NCBI GenBank assembly: GCA_963578475.1
Contig: CAUZCL010000007.1
Coordinates: 74,922 to 138,921, forward strand
DNA length: 64,000 nt
From: SMYC01 sp963578475
GTDB taxonomy: Bacteria; Acidobacteriota; Vicinamibacteria; Marinacidobacterales; SMYC01
Direction of reading: 5' to 3'
In this document: positions 18,212-29,000 of the stretch, one piece after another
Position numbering within the stretch: the first letter of the stretch is position 1
Layout of the letters: each line of letters opens with the position of its first letter
Position numbers and translations under genes: made by a program
The notes under the pieces: model-generated
What the model was told of the DNA's origin: nothing
The model's input: the letters and a program-made list of their open reading frames with translations, nothing else
Databases searched by the model: none

Positions 18212-18646
18212 ATGGCAGATTCATCCCGTATCGAGCTCGAGATCGTGACGCCCGCGGGCGTTGTGATACGTGAGGATGTCGACGAAGTCGAAGCTCCCGG
18301 CATCCTCGGTTATTTTGGGGTGCTCCCGGGTCACCGCCCGTTCATGAGCCAACTTCGCGCCGGCGAGCTTCGCTACCGCACGGGCTCGGCGGATCATTTC
18401 GTCGCCGTGCACTGGGGCTTCGCGGAAGTCCTGCCGCACAAAGTCACGGTGCTCGTCGAGACCGCCGAAGTGGCAGAAGATATCGACTTGCAGCGGGCAG
18501 AATCTGCCAAAAAACGTGCCGAAGAGCGTCTGAAGCAATTTGGAACGGCCTATAACGTGGACGACGCCCGTGCCGCTCGTGAAGCTTACGATCGCGCAGA
18601 GAGCCGTCTCGAAGCGGCGCAGCACGCCCAGAAAAAGCAGAGCTAG
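18212..18646 (+). CDS. atpC: ATP synthase F1 subunit epsilon
   Basis: Rotor-stalk subunit that couples and inhibits the motor; 144 residues. The N-terminal beta-sandwich includes LEIVTPAGVVIREDVDEVEA and GYFGVLPGHRPFMSQL. The C-terminal helical hairpin is charged and slightly extended (AAREAYDRAESRLEAAQHAQ). It starts 3 bp after atpD and ends the operon; no terminator hairpin is evident downstream. Confidence 0.95.
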   Translation: MADSSRIELEIVTPAGVVIREDVDEVEAPGILGYFGVLPGHRPFMSQLRAGELRYRTGSADHFVAVHWGFAEVLPHKVTVLVETAEVAEDIDLQRAESAKKRAEERLKQFGTAYNVDDARAAREAYDRAESRLEAAQHAQKKQS

Positions 18647-18658
18647 GGGCGCACCGGC

Positions 18659-18865
18659 TCAACGCCGCGAGCTTTGGGACGCGAGCGGATCCGTCTTTTT
18701 GGAAAGCGGCTTCGGCCCCGCGATATACATATATGACAGCGCCTCTTTGTCCGAGACGACCTCCGCTTTCAGAATCTCGATGCGCTCGAGCGGCTTGTCG
18801 TTGTCATCCGTAGCCACGGCGGCCATCTCATCGAGCACATCGTAGCCACCCCTCGAGGTGCCAGT
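18659..18865 (-). pseudogene. C-terminal remnant, possibly gamma-glutamylcyclotransferase-like
   Basis: An open frame of about 68 codons without a start reads as genuine protein: GYDVLDEMAAVATDDNDK, then PLERIEILKAEVVSDKEALS and YMYIAGPKPL before a stop. The LDE...R.E...A..Y(M/V)Y pattern is reminiscent of the C-terminal half of AIG2/GGCT-like proteins. The N-terminal half is missing. The frame overlaps the end of the next membrane-protein remnant, consistent with a deletion junction. The family call is tentative. Confidence 0.35.
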
Positions 18866-19062
18866 TCACGACGACGAGAAGCGCGGCGCTCGTCGCGTAG
18901 ATTGTCTCCATCTCCACGGCGCCACGCTCGCGTATCGCCCATAGCACGGCGTAGGCGACTATAGATGCTCCCCCGATCACAGCGGCATCGACCAGTGGGC
19001 TCACGAAGTAGAGCCCGCGCGATTTCTTGGAAACGACTTCTATTCTTTGGGGACCGTGTAGT
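18828..19062 (-). pseudogene. N-terminal remnant of a membrane protein
   Basis: The frame reads SRGLYFVSPLVDAAVIGGAS, then a hydrophobic helix and VVVNWHLEGW, ending abruptly at a stop. It contains two potential membrane helices and no C-terminal part. The style resembles the N-terminus of multi-spanning proteins whose C-terminal HFWYDGFIW-type ending occurs as a detached fragment at 44.9-45.1 kb; whether these belong to one family is inference. No good start codon is visible. It lies between atpC and the Dam gene. Confidence 0.35.
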
Positions 19063-19158
19063 TCTAGCCCTATTGTAGCGGATCTCCCGGTCCGTCGAGA
19101 CCTCGCCACGAAAACCGCGTACCAGGCTCCTTCAAGCTGAATCCTGACATAGTAAGAT

Positions 19159-20031
19159 GTGTGCGTGAATGGGGCTCCCGAGGTTCGACTGTCGCCGCCC
19201 GATGCCCGCCCTTTCGTAAAATGGGCCGGGGGCAAAGGCACGCTCATCGGCGCGATCGCGGAGAGGATTCCAAAAGACTGGACATACCGCCGCTATGTCG
19301 AGCCTTTCGTCGGCGCGGGTGCCATGTTCTTTTGGATACGCCGCAGCTTTCCCGATCTCCCGGCATACATCGGCGACTCGAACGCGGAGCTCATCGTCGC
19401 CTATGCGGCGGTGCGAGACAACGTCGACGGAGTGATCAGCAAGCTCGAGACCCACGCGCACCTCCATTGTAAGGATCACTACTACGCTGTGCGCGCGAAA
19501 GTGCCGCACGGAGAGACGGAGCGCGCGGCGCGGTTCATCTACCTCAACCGCACGTGCTACAACGGGCTCTACCGCGTGAACCGGAAGGGGCTGTTCAATG
19601 TCCCGATCGGACGCTACGACAAACCCAAAATACTAGACCGTGAGAATCTTCGCGCGGTATCGACGGCGCTTAAGAACGTGGAGCTTCGTCCCGGGGACTT
19701 TGCCGTGCTCACGGACGATTGTGGCGCGGGCGACCTCGTCTACCTCGACCCGCCTTACGTTCCCTTATCGGAAACGAGCCAATTTACGAGTTACACGCGG
19801 GATGGATTCGGACGGCCCGAGCAGGAACGGCTCGCGGAAACGTTCGAGGCCCTTGCCGCGCGCGGCGCGTCGGTCATTCTCTCGAACAGCGACACGGCGC
19901 TCGTCCGGGAACTCTACAGCGCGCTTACGCCGAAACCTTCTTTCGATGAAGTGCAAGTGCCGCACTCGATCAATTCGAAGCCCGGTGGGCGCAGCCGCGT
20001 CCGCGAGCTTCTGATCTATCACCATTCGTAA
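19159..20031 (+). CDS. D12-class DNA adenine-N6 methyltransferase (Dam-like)
   Basis: Adenine-specific DNA methyltransferase, 290 residues, alpha class. The SAM-binding motif is FVKWAGGKGTLIGAI (residues 15-29) with the following YVEPFVGAGAMFF. The catalytic DPPY motif is in LVYLDPPYVPLSETSQFTSY. LNRTCYNGLYRVNRKGLFNV is a strong family signature. GTG at 19159 or 19165 may start it. No restriction endonuclease is adjacent, so it looks like an orphan regulatory methylase; the target (GATC or other) cannot be told from sequence alone. Confidence 0.88.
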   Translation: MCVNGAPEVRLSPPDARPFVKWAGGKGTLIGAIAERIPKDWTYRRYVEPFVGAGAMFFWIRRSFPDLPAYIGDSNAELIVAYAAVRDNVDGVISKLETHAHLHCKDHYYAVRAKVPHGETERAARFIYLNRTCYNGLYRVNRKGLFNVPIGRYDKPKILDRENLRAVSTALKNVELRPGDFAVLTDDCGAGDLVYLDPPYVPLSETSQFTSYTRDGFGRPEQERLAETFEALAARGASVILSNSDTALVRELYSALTPKPSFDEVQVPHSINSKPGGRSRVRELLIYHHS

Positions 20032-20049
20032 ATGGAATGGCGGCCGCGA

Positions 20050-20481
20050 TCAGCTTCGGATCATCACCTTGGTGTTGCTGGCGATGACAGTTTCGCCGTT
20101 TCGCTGTAGGCGCAGCCACACCGTATAGGTCCCCGGCTCACTGAACTGATGGCTCGCGCTGAAGCGCCGCTTGAGCTCCATTCCCTCTTCGTAAGGATCG
20201 CAATCGGGGCCATATTCGGAATCGGTGTCGTCGTCCCAGTCCCAAACCTCATCGAGGCAGTAATACTCCTCGAGATCCTCGACGTCTTCGAGATCAATGA
20301 GCTGGGCCGAGATACGGATCGTGACGCGAGGGCGCCTTCGTTCGTTCGGCATACGAGGCCGCATGAACGTGGCCCGCGGGGCCTTGAGTTTGAGCTGCGG
20401 CCCATCCGCCAGCACCGACGTGCTCGTGGCAAACAGCGCCAGCAGAAGTGCAACTAGCAACAACCCGACGATTTTCCTCAT
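20050..20481 (-). CDS. Secreted protein with PKD-like C-terminus
   Basis: A 143-residue protein with a clear signal peptide (MRKIVGLLLVALLLALFATS, cleavage near VLADG). The mature part has an acidic Asp/Glu-rich stretch (DVEDLEEYYCLDEVWDWDDD) with two cysteines. It ends in a PKD/CARDB-like pattern, SASHQFSEPGTYTVWLRLQR. It lies 19 bp after yyaL on the same strand and is probably co-transcribed. The function is unknown; calcium binding or adhesion would be a guess. Confidence 0.7.
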   Translation of the reverse strand: MRKIVGLLLVALLLALFATSTSVLADGPQLKLKAPRATFMRPRMPNERRRPRVTIRISAQLIDLEDVEDLEEYYCLDEVWDWDDDTDSEYGPDCDPYEEGMELKRRFSASHQFSEPGTYTVWLRLQRNGETVIASNTKVMIRS

Positions 20482-20500
20482 AGCGACCCTATCTTAGCAC

Positions 20501-22531
20501 TCACCTTTGTAGGGTAGAAACGACGTGTTTCACATCGTCCGTAGGGGCCTGGCAGCTATAGCTCTCGCAGACGTAGAAACGCGGAGCCTTCGGATTGGGA
20601 CCCGCCGTTTTGCCTTCAAATAGCGGGATGTCGACTCCCTTGTCCCTCTCGGGGTCAGTGAGGGCGATGGACACGTTGGGCGCGTAAATACTCCAGAGCT
20701 CGCGGAGCGCCTCTTTTGTCGCGGCGGCGTCTCGCGGACCGACTACGACAATTTCCCGCTTCTCTGAAAGGTAGAAATCGACCGCCGCCACCATTTGCGC
20801 AAAACCGCTCGGCGATTGCTCCATCTGTGCTTGGAACGCGAGAAGGCTATTAACCGCAAGCAGCTCGACGTCGCGCGCGCCCGTGTACTCCGCGAGCTTC
20901 AACAGATAGGTGGCAGCGATAGCGTTTCCGGACGGAATCGCTCCGTCGAAGCCGGTCTTCGTGCGCGTGATGAGAGGTTCGTGATCCGAACCCGTGAAGT
21001 AGAAGCCACCTTGGTTCTCGTCGACGAAGAGCCTTTTCATCGCGTCCGCTATTTGGCGAGCGCGCTCGAGCCACGCCGGGTCGAAGTCGCACTCGAAGAG
21101 CTCGACGTAGCCCGCAAGAAAAAACGCGTGGTCGTCGAGATAGGCCTTGTGTTGCGCTCGGCCGCTGCGATAGGTGGCGAGAAGGCGACCGCCGTCATAG
21201 AGAGCTGATTCGATGAAGCGGGCGGCGCGGCAGGCGGAATCGAGAAATCGTTCGTCACCGAGGACGCGATAAGCGCGCGCCATGGCTACGACCATGAGCC
21301 CGTTCCAGCTCGTGAGGATCTTGTCATCGAGACCCGGATGTACCCGCGCCTCCCGGCTCTTCAAGAGTACCTGACGCGAAGACGCCAGGCTGTCATCGAA
21401 GGACTGGAGGCCACCCGGGAGATTCAAGATCGTGTGCCCTTCCCAATTGCCCGAGGTCGTTACGTCATAAGTCTTCGCGAAAGACTCGAAAGCCTCCACG
21501 AGGAGCTCCCGCAGCTCGACGTGCGACCACACGTAGAACTTGCCCTCTTCGCCTTCGCTGTCGGCGTCCTGGGTGCTGTAATACCCACCTTTTTCGCCCT
21601 GCATTTCTCGCAGCACCCACTCGAGGGTCTCTCTTGCTACACGCGCATAGGCAGCGTTACCGGTGACGCGGTAAGCGTCGAGGTAGACAGGTGCCAAGAG
21701 CGCATTGTCGTAGAGCATCTTCTCGAAATGCGGCACAAGCCAACGCTCGTCCGTCGAATAGCGGTGAAAGCCTCCACCGAGGTGGTCGTACATGCCGCCC
21801 GCCGCCATTTTGTCGAGGGTTAGTTCGACCATAGCGAGCTCCTCGGCGTCCCCGCTGGCACGGTGGTGGCGGAGCAGAAGCGAAAGCGCGCCATGAGGCG
21901 GAAACTTGGGCGCGGGAGAAAAGCCGCCTTCGCGCGCATCGAAGCGGGCGGTCAGCTCGCGAGCGGCGAGGCTCACGACACTACGAGTCAGGATCTCGGG
22001 CGTCTTCGGCGTGAACGACCGCACTTGCATCCGCTCCGTCAACGCATCCGACGCTTTTTGTATCTTGTTCCGTTCCTCGGCGAAGACCCGCGCGATCTCG
22101 GTCAAGACCGTCTTGAAGCCGGGCCGCCCATAGCGGTCATCGGGGGGAAAATAGGTGCCGCCATAGAAAGGCTTGAGCGCCGGTGTGAGAAACACTGTCA
22201 AAGGCCAGCCGCCCGAGCCCGTCATCATTTGAACGGCGTTCATATAGATTTCGTCGATGTCGGGCCGCTCCTCGCGATCGACTTTGATGGAGACGAAGTG
22301 TTGGTTCATCAGCGCGGCGATCTCCTCGCTCTCGAAGGACTCGCGCTCCATCACGTGACACCAGTGGCAGGCGGAATAGCCGACAGAGAGCAGGAGAGGT
22401 TTGTCTTCGCTGCGCGCTTTTTCGAGCGCTTCTTCGCCCCACGGATACCACGCGACGGGGTTTCTCGCGTGCTGGAGAAGATAGGGGCTCGTCTCGTCGA
22501 TCAGCCGGTTCGTTTTGCCGGACGCGCTCAC
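20501..22531 (-). CDS. Thioredoxin-domain protein of the YyaL/DUF255 family
   Basis: A 676-residue protein with an N-terminal thioredoxin-like domain followed by a six-hairpin glycosidase-like domain, the YyaL/spermatogenesis-associated protein 20 architecture. The N-terminus has NRLIDETSPYLLQHARNPVA, and the redox-like motif is SVGYSACHWCHVMERESF. GSGGWPLTVFLTPALKPFYG is also diagnostic. Its biochemical role is not established. The start overlaps the fabH stop by 4 bp. Confidence 0.92.
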   Translation of the reverse strand: MSASGKTNRLIDETSPYLLQHARNPVAWYPWGEEALEKARSEDKPLLLSVGYSACHWCHVMERESFESEEIAALMNQHFVSIKVDREERPDIDEIYMNAVQMMTGSGGWPLTVFLTPALKPFYGGTYFPPDDRYGRPGFKTVLTEIARVFAEERNKIQKASDALTERMQVRSFTPKTPEILTRSVVSLAARELTARFDAREGGFSPAPKFPPHGALSLLLRHHRASGDAEELAMVELTLDKMAAGGMYDHLGGGFHRYSTDERWLVPHFEKMLYDNALLAPVYLDAYRVTGNAAYARVARETLEWVLREMQGEKGGYYSTQDADSEGEEGKFYVWSHVELRELLVEAFESFAKTYDVTTSGNWEGHTILNLPGGLQSFDDSLASSRQVLLKSREARVHPGLDDKILTSWNGLMVVAMARAYRVLGDERFLDSACRAARFIESALYDGGRLLATYRSGRAQHKAYLDDHAFFLAGYVELFECDFDPAWLERARQIADAMKRLFVDENQGGFYFTGSDHEPLITRTKTGFDGAIPSGNAIAATYLLKLAEYTGARDVELLAVNSLLAFQAQMEQSPSGFAQMVAAVDFYLSEKREIVVVGPRDAAATKEALRELWSIYAPNVSIALTDPERDKGVDIPLFEGKTAGPNPKAPRFYVCESYSCQAPTDDVKHVVSTLQR

Positions 22532-23538
22532 CCGTCGCCGTTTCGGAGCTCACCCCAGCGGAAGAGCGACGCTCCAGCGGTAAACCCAGCGCCCACGGAG
22601 CTGAAGAGGATGACATCACCCTTGTCGAGGCGTTGTTCTTCGACCGCATCGTAGAGAGCGAGCGGTATCGTTGCGCCGGTCGTGTTGCCAAACTTGTGAA
22701 TGTTCTTGATGACTTTCTCCGAAGGAAGGCCAAGCCGCTGGGCGGTCGCATCCAAGATACGGACATTCGCCTGATGTGCGATCAGAAGCGTCACGTCGTC
22801 CGGGGTCATGTCAAAGCGGTCCAGGAGTTTCGTGGTGGTCTCGTATGTGCGACGCACGGCATATTTGAAGACCTGCCGGCCTTCCTGGTGGACGTAGTGC
22901 ATCCCTTTTTGCACGGTCTCATCCGAAGCCGGATGCCGGCTGCCGCCGCCCGGCATGTTGAGAAACTGCCCTCCCTGTCCGTCGATTTTGTGCTCGAAGC
23001 CAATCAAGCCCGCGTCGCCTTCGGAGGCTTCGAGGAGCACCGCCCCTGCGCCGTCGCCGAAGATGACGCATGTGGCGCGGTCCCGATAATCGACGATGCT
23101 GCTCATGACGTCCGCGCCGATGACGAGCACGCGGTCGTGCATGCCGCTAGCGATGAATTGCGAGCCGACCGAGAGCGAATAGACGAACCCACAGCAAGCC
23201 GCGGAGAGATCGAATCCCCAAGCCCGCGAGGCGTTGATTTTGTCTTGAACGAGACAGGCAGTTGCGGGGAACATCATGTCCGGCGTTACCGTTCCGACGA
23301 TGATGAGATCGATATCATCAGCGGAGAGGCCTCGGCGATCGAGCGCTTCCTGGGCCGCCTTGGCCGCTAGCTCTGAGGTGCCCGTGCCCTTTTCGACGAT
23401 ACGCCGCTCGCGAATTCCGGTACGGGCAAGGATCCACTCATCCGAAGTATCGACCATCTTCGCGAGCTCCTGATTGGTGAGCACTTTCTCGGGAAGAAAA
23501 CGTCCAACGGACGTGATGGCGGCACGGCGAAGGGTCAT
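22528..23538 (-). CDS. fabH: 3-oxoacyl-ACP synthase III (FabH)
   Basis: Initiates fatty-acid elongation by condensing acyl-CoA with malonyl-ACP; 336 residues. The catalytic cysteine is in DLSAACCGFVYSLSVG, the histidine in LIAHQANVRILDA and the asparagine in FGNTTGATIPLAL. It is the first gene of a minus-strand operon with yyaL and the secreted protein. It diverges from the ether-lipid-like operon across a 204-bp spacer. Confidence 0.95.
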   Translation of the reverse strand: MTLRRAAITSVGRFLPEKVLTNQELAKMVDTSDEWILARTGIRERRIVEKGTGTSELAAKAAQEALDRRGLSADDIDLIIVGTVTPDMMFPATACLVQDKINASRAWGFDLSAACCGFVYSLSVGSQFIASGMHDRVLVIGADVMSSIVDYRDRATCVIFGDGAGAVLLEASEGDAGLIGFEHKIDGQGGQFLNMPGGGSRHPASDETVQKGMHYVHQEGRQVFKYAVRRTYETTTKLLDRFDMTPDDVTLLIAHQANVRILDATAQRLGLPSEKVIKNIHKFGNTTGATIPLALYDAVEEQRLDKGDVILFSSVGAGFTAGASLFRWGELRNGDG

Positions 23539-23742
23539 AATGTGATGGTCTCCATTCGCGGATGAGTCAACATAATCCCGTAATCCTACGTCGGCGCCAA
23601 GTTTCGATCAATCCCTAGCCGTAGCCAGGATTTACGAGCGGCAAACACCGGAGCGAAACGGGCGGCTTGAGCGATGGGCTCCAAAAGCGTAATATCTGAG
23701 GTTTCACGACTAACTGCTTGAGAGCAGTAGGGATAAAGCATT

Positions 23743-24405
23743 TTGACGGCAGCGGCTTTTTACGATCTCGATGGCACGTTGATAAGCACGAACCTCGTGC
23801 ACGTGTTCGCCTTCTATGCACGCAACGATCAAGGAATTCTCCAGAGCATCAAGCGCTCCGCGGCGACGATTGCCGGGCTACCGATCTTTATGGCTGCCGA
23901 CGGTTATAGCCGTAAAGTCTTCAACGACATCTTCTTCAAGTGGTACAAGGGCCAATCTGAAGATCGGCTTCGCTATCTTGCGGAAGACCTTTTCGAAGAA
24001 GTGCTCGGTCCGGCTGTCTATCCAGGAACACTTCCACTTCTCGAGAAATCGCGAAACACGGGGCTGCGCCAGGTGGTCGTGACCGGCGCCCTCGACATCA
24101 CGATCCAGCCGCTGCTGCGGCATCTCGGCATTACCGAATATGTCGCCAATCGCCTCGAGTTCGTGGACGGCCGCGCGACGGGCCGGCTAAAACCGCCGGT
24201 CATGGCAAGCGCCACCAAAGCGTCTTGGATTCGTACCTATTCGGAGAAAGAAGGCTTGTCGCTCAGCGACTGTTTCGCTTATGCGGACAGCATGAGCGAT
24301 CTTCCGATGCTTTCCGTTGTCGGGCATCCGACCGCGACCAACCCGGACCTGCGACTCCGGAGCACCGCCCTTCGCCACGACTGGCCCATCGTGCGTTTGC
24401 AGTAA
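23743..24405 (+). CDS. HAD-IB family phosphatase (SerB-like), first gene of lipid operon
   Basis: A 220-residue HAD hydrolase of subclass IB, TTG start. Motif I is AAFYDLDGTLISTN with the nucleophilic aspartate, motif II is VVVTGALDITI and motif IV is CFAYADSMSDLPML. It lies 63 bp before a DUF2088 gene and a giant acyl-processing enzyme, so a lipid-phosphate substrate is likely by context. HAD-type proteins accompany ElbD-like enzymes in the myxobacterial ether-lipid locus; that correspondence is from memory of the family. Confidence 0.82.
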   Translation: MTAAAFYDLDGTLISTNLVHVFAFYARNDQGILQSIKRSAATIAGLPIFMAADGYSRKVFNDIFFKWYKGQSEDRLRYLAEDLFEEVLGPAVYPGTLPLLEKSRNTGLRQVVVTGALDITIQPLLRHLGITEYVANRLEFVDGRATGRLKPPVMASATKASWIRTYSEKEGLSLSDCFAYADSMSDLPMLSVVGHPTATNPDLRLRSTALRHDWPIVRLQ

Positions 24406-24468
24406 CCGTGAGCCTGTTGAGCAAACAAAACAAGACGCGATCCCTAACCGAATCATGAAAGGAACCCA

Positions 24469-26067
<1,599 letters not shown>

Positions 26068-26070
26068 CGC

Positions 26071-29000
26071 GTGAGCGAGAACCCGATCGATCTCGAGAAG
26101 ACGTTCGACGGGCGCCGAATCTTTCTGCTCGGCGGCACTGGTTTTCTGGGGAAAGTGTGCCTGAGCATGCTTCTCGATCGTTTCGAGAATGTCGGCCGTG
26201 TCTACCTGATGGTGCGCGCGAGCACCGAGGAAGAGAGCGAGAAGCGCTTCTGGGACACGGTGGTCCCATCGCCGGCGCTCGACCCATTGAGAACCCGTCA
26301 CGGGAAGGACCTCCAAAACTTCCTGCGGGAAAAAATCGTCGTCGTCGGGGGAGACATCACCCACGAGCATCTCGGCCTCGGCGCGGAACGCGCTCGCGAG
26401 ATCGCCTGTGACATCGACGTCCTGCTCAACTCATCGGGGCGCGTCACGTTCAACCCGCCGCTCGACGCCGCACTCAAGACGAACGTCAATGGCACGCTGA
26501 ACACCATCGCGTTCGCCAGACAGATGAAGCGTCCCGCCCTCCTGCACGTGAGCACCTGTTTCGTCGCCGGCAACCGCTCGGGCGAAATCTGGGAGAACGA
26601 GCCCCTCCTCGGCTACTTTCCGCGCCGAACCGAAGAAGAGTCCGAGTTCAGCGTCGAGAAGGAGATCGACGACTGCGAGCGTCTCGCCGCCCGCGTCAAA
26701 GACGAAGCTCGCGACAAATCACTCGCCGATCGATTCCGGGAGAACGCTCGCAAGCGTTTCCTCGAGGAAGGCCGCGATCCCGGAGACGAGCGTGCGATGA
26801 ATCTCGCCATTGCCCGCGAGCGCAAGAACTGGACCCGCTCACGCCTCACCGAGCTCGGTATCAGAAAGGCGCGAGACTGGGGTTGGCCGAACATCTACAC
26901 CTATACGAAGAGCCTCGGCGAGCAACTCGTCGCCGCTGAAGAGGGCATGGCCCGCGCCATCGTGCGGCCCGCGATCGTGGAGAGTGCTCTCGAGTTTCCT
27001 TTCCCGGGGTGGAACGAAGGCTTCACGACCACGGCGCCGCTGGTGCGGATGGCCATGCGCGGGCAGAATCTGTTTCCGGTGAACACGAACGTCATTCTCG
27101 ACGTCATCCCGGTCGACATGGTCGCTTCGGCCGTTTTGGCCATCGTGGCGCAGACGATCGTGGAAGAGCCCGCTCTCGTGTACCAAGTGTCTTCGGGCGA
27201 CACCAACCCGTCTCGCCTCGGCCGTCTCGTCGACCTGCTAGGCCTTTTCAAGCGTCAGTACTTCAAAGAGAAGAGCTCGGGTGGCCGGCTCTTGAATGAC
27301 ATCGCCGCGCGGATGGAAGCGCAAGCGGTCAAGCCGGAGAGTTTCGAGAAATACTCGATGCCGCTTCTTCACAAAGCGACGAAGGAGTTGTCGAAAACGC
27401 TCGGCAAAATCTCGGCGAGGCAAGTTGGACCGCTCGCGCCTCTCTTCGAGCAGGCGAAAGACGCGGTGGAGCGTTTCCAGGCCTTTACGCAAGAAGGAGA
27501 GGAGCAGTACCACACGTTCCGTCCCTTCATCGTCGATAACAACTACGTCTTTCGCGCCGACAACACACGCGCGCTCTTCGAGCGCCTCGAGCAGGACGGC
27601 CGCAAGCTTGTTTTTGAGCCCGAAGCGATTGATTGGTACGACTACTGGCTGAACGTCCACCTGCCGGGCCTTCGGAAGTGGGTTTTTCCGCGCTTCGATG
27701 AAGATGAAAAACCCAAAGCGAAACGGATCTATACGTATAAGAACCTCATTGAGCTCTTCGACGCGTGCACGAGGAACCATCGAGGCCGCGTCGCGATGCG
27801 CATCAAGCGAAACGGCCGCGAAGAGCGCTATACCTACGGAGATTTCCGCGAATGCGCGTTGCGGGCCGCCGCTTTTCTCCAAGACAAAGGCGTCAAGAAC
27901 GGCGACCGCATAGCACTCTTTTCGGAGAACAGTCCCGAGTGGGGCATGACCTATTTCGGCATCGTGCGTACGGGCGCCGCTGTGATCCCGCTCGAAAAAG
28001 ACATCGCGACCGAAGAGATCGTCCGCCTCCTCGGCCACGGCGAAGCGCGCGCCATCGCCATCAGCCCCGAGTTCCTCTCGAAACATCCAGAGCTTAGGGA
28101 CACGCTCGATAAAGCCGTGGACCTTTGGACCTTCGACGAAATCTACGCGCTCACACCGGAAGCTACCGAGCAAAAACGCGTCGCCGGACTCCCCAAGTCG
28201 GTGAGCGCGAGCTCCACGGCCTCCATCATCTTCACGTCGGGCACGACCGGAAATCCGAAAGGCGTGATGCTCACGCACCGGAACTTCACGAGTCTCATCG
28301 CGAAGCTTCTCTCGGTCTACGACCTCACGCATGAAGACGGCATGTTGAGCGTTCTGCCGCTCCATCACTCGTTCGAGTTCACGACGGGCTTTCTTCTTCC
28401 GCTCAGTCGTGGCGCGCAGATCACCTATTTGACCGAAGTCACCGGTGAGAAGCTCAGCCGCGAACTTCGCCGAGGTCACGTGACTTGTATCGTCGGCGTC
28501 CCCACACTCTGGGACCTCTTGAAACGGCGCACCTTGAGCCGCTTCTCGGACAAGTCGGAGCGGCTCGAAGAGCTCGTGAGCTTCGCCATCGACGCGAACT
28601 ATTTGCTGCGCGAAGAGTCGCCGCTCAACCTAGGGCCCTTGCTGTTTTTGCCGATTCATGCCGCCTTTGGAGGCCGGATCCGCTATCTCATCAGCGGCGC
28701 CTCGGCGCTCTCGGAGTCGACTCTCAAGACGTTCCGAGGTCTCGGCTTCAACTTGAACGAAGGCTATGGCCTCACCGAAGCCTCCCCCGTTCTTACGGTG
28801 ACGCGTCCCGAGGAAGGTGTCGTCTCTGGAAGTGTCGGCCAACCGCTCCCGGGTATCGAGATCAAGATTCACGAACCCAATCGCCGCGGCGTGGGCGAAG
28901 TCACCGCGCGGGGGCCCAACGTGATGGCGGGCTATTACGGAAACGAGAAAGCGACCAAAGAAGCGCTCCGCGACGGTTGGCTCTTCACGGGCGACCTCGG

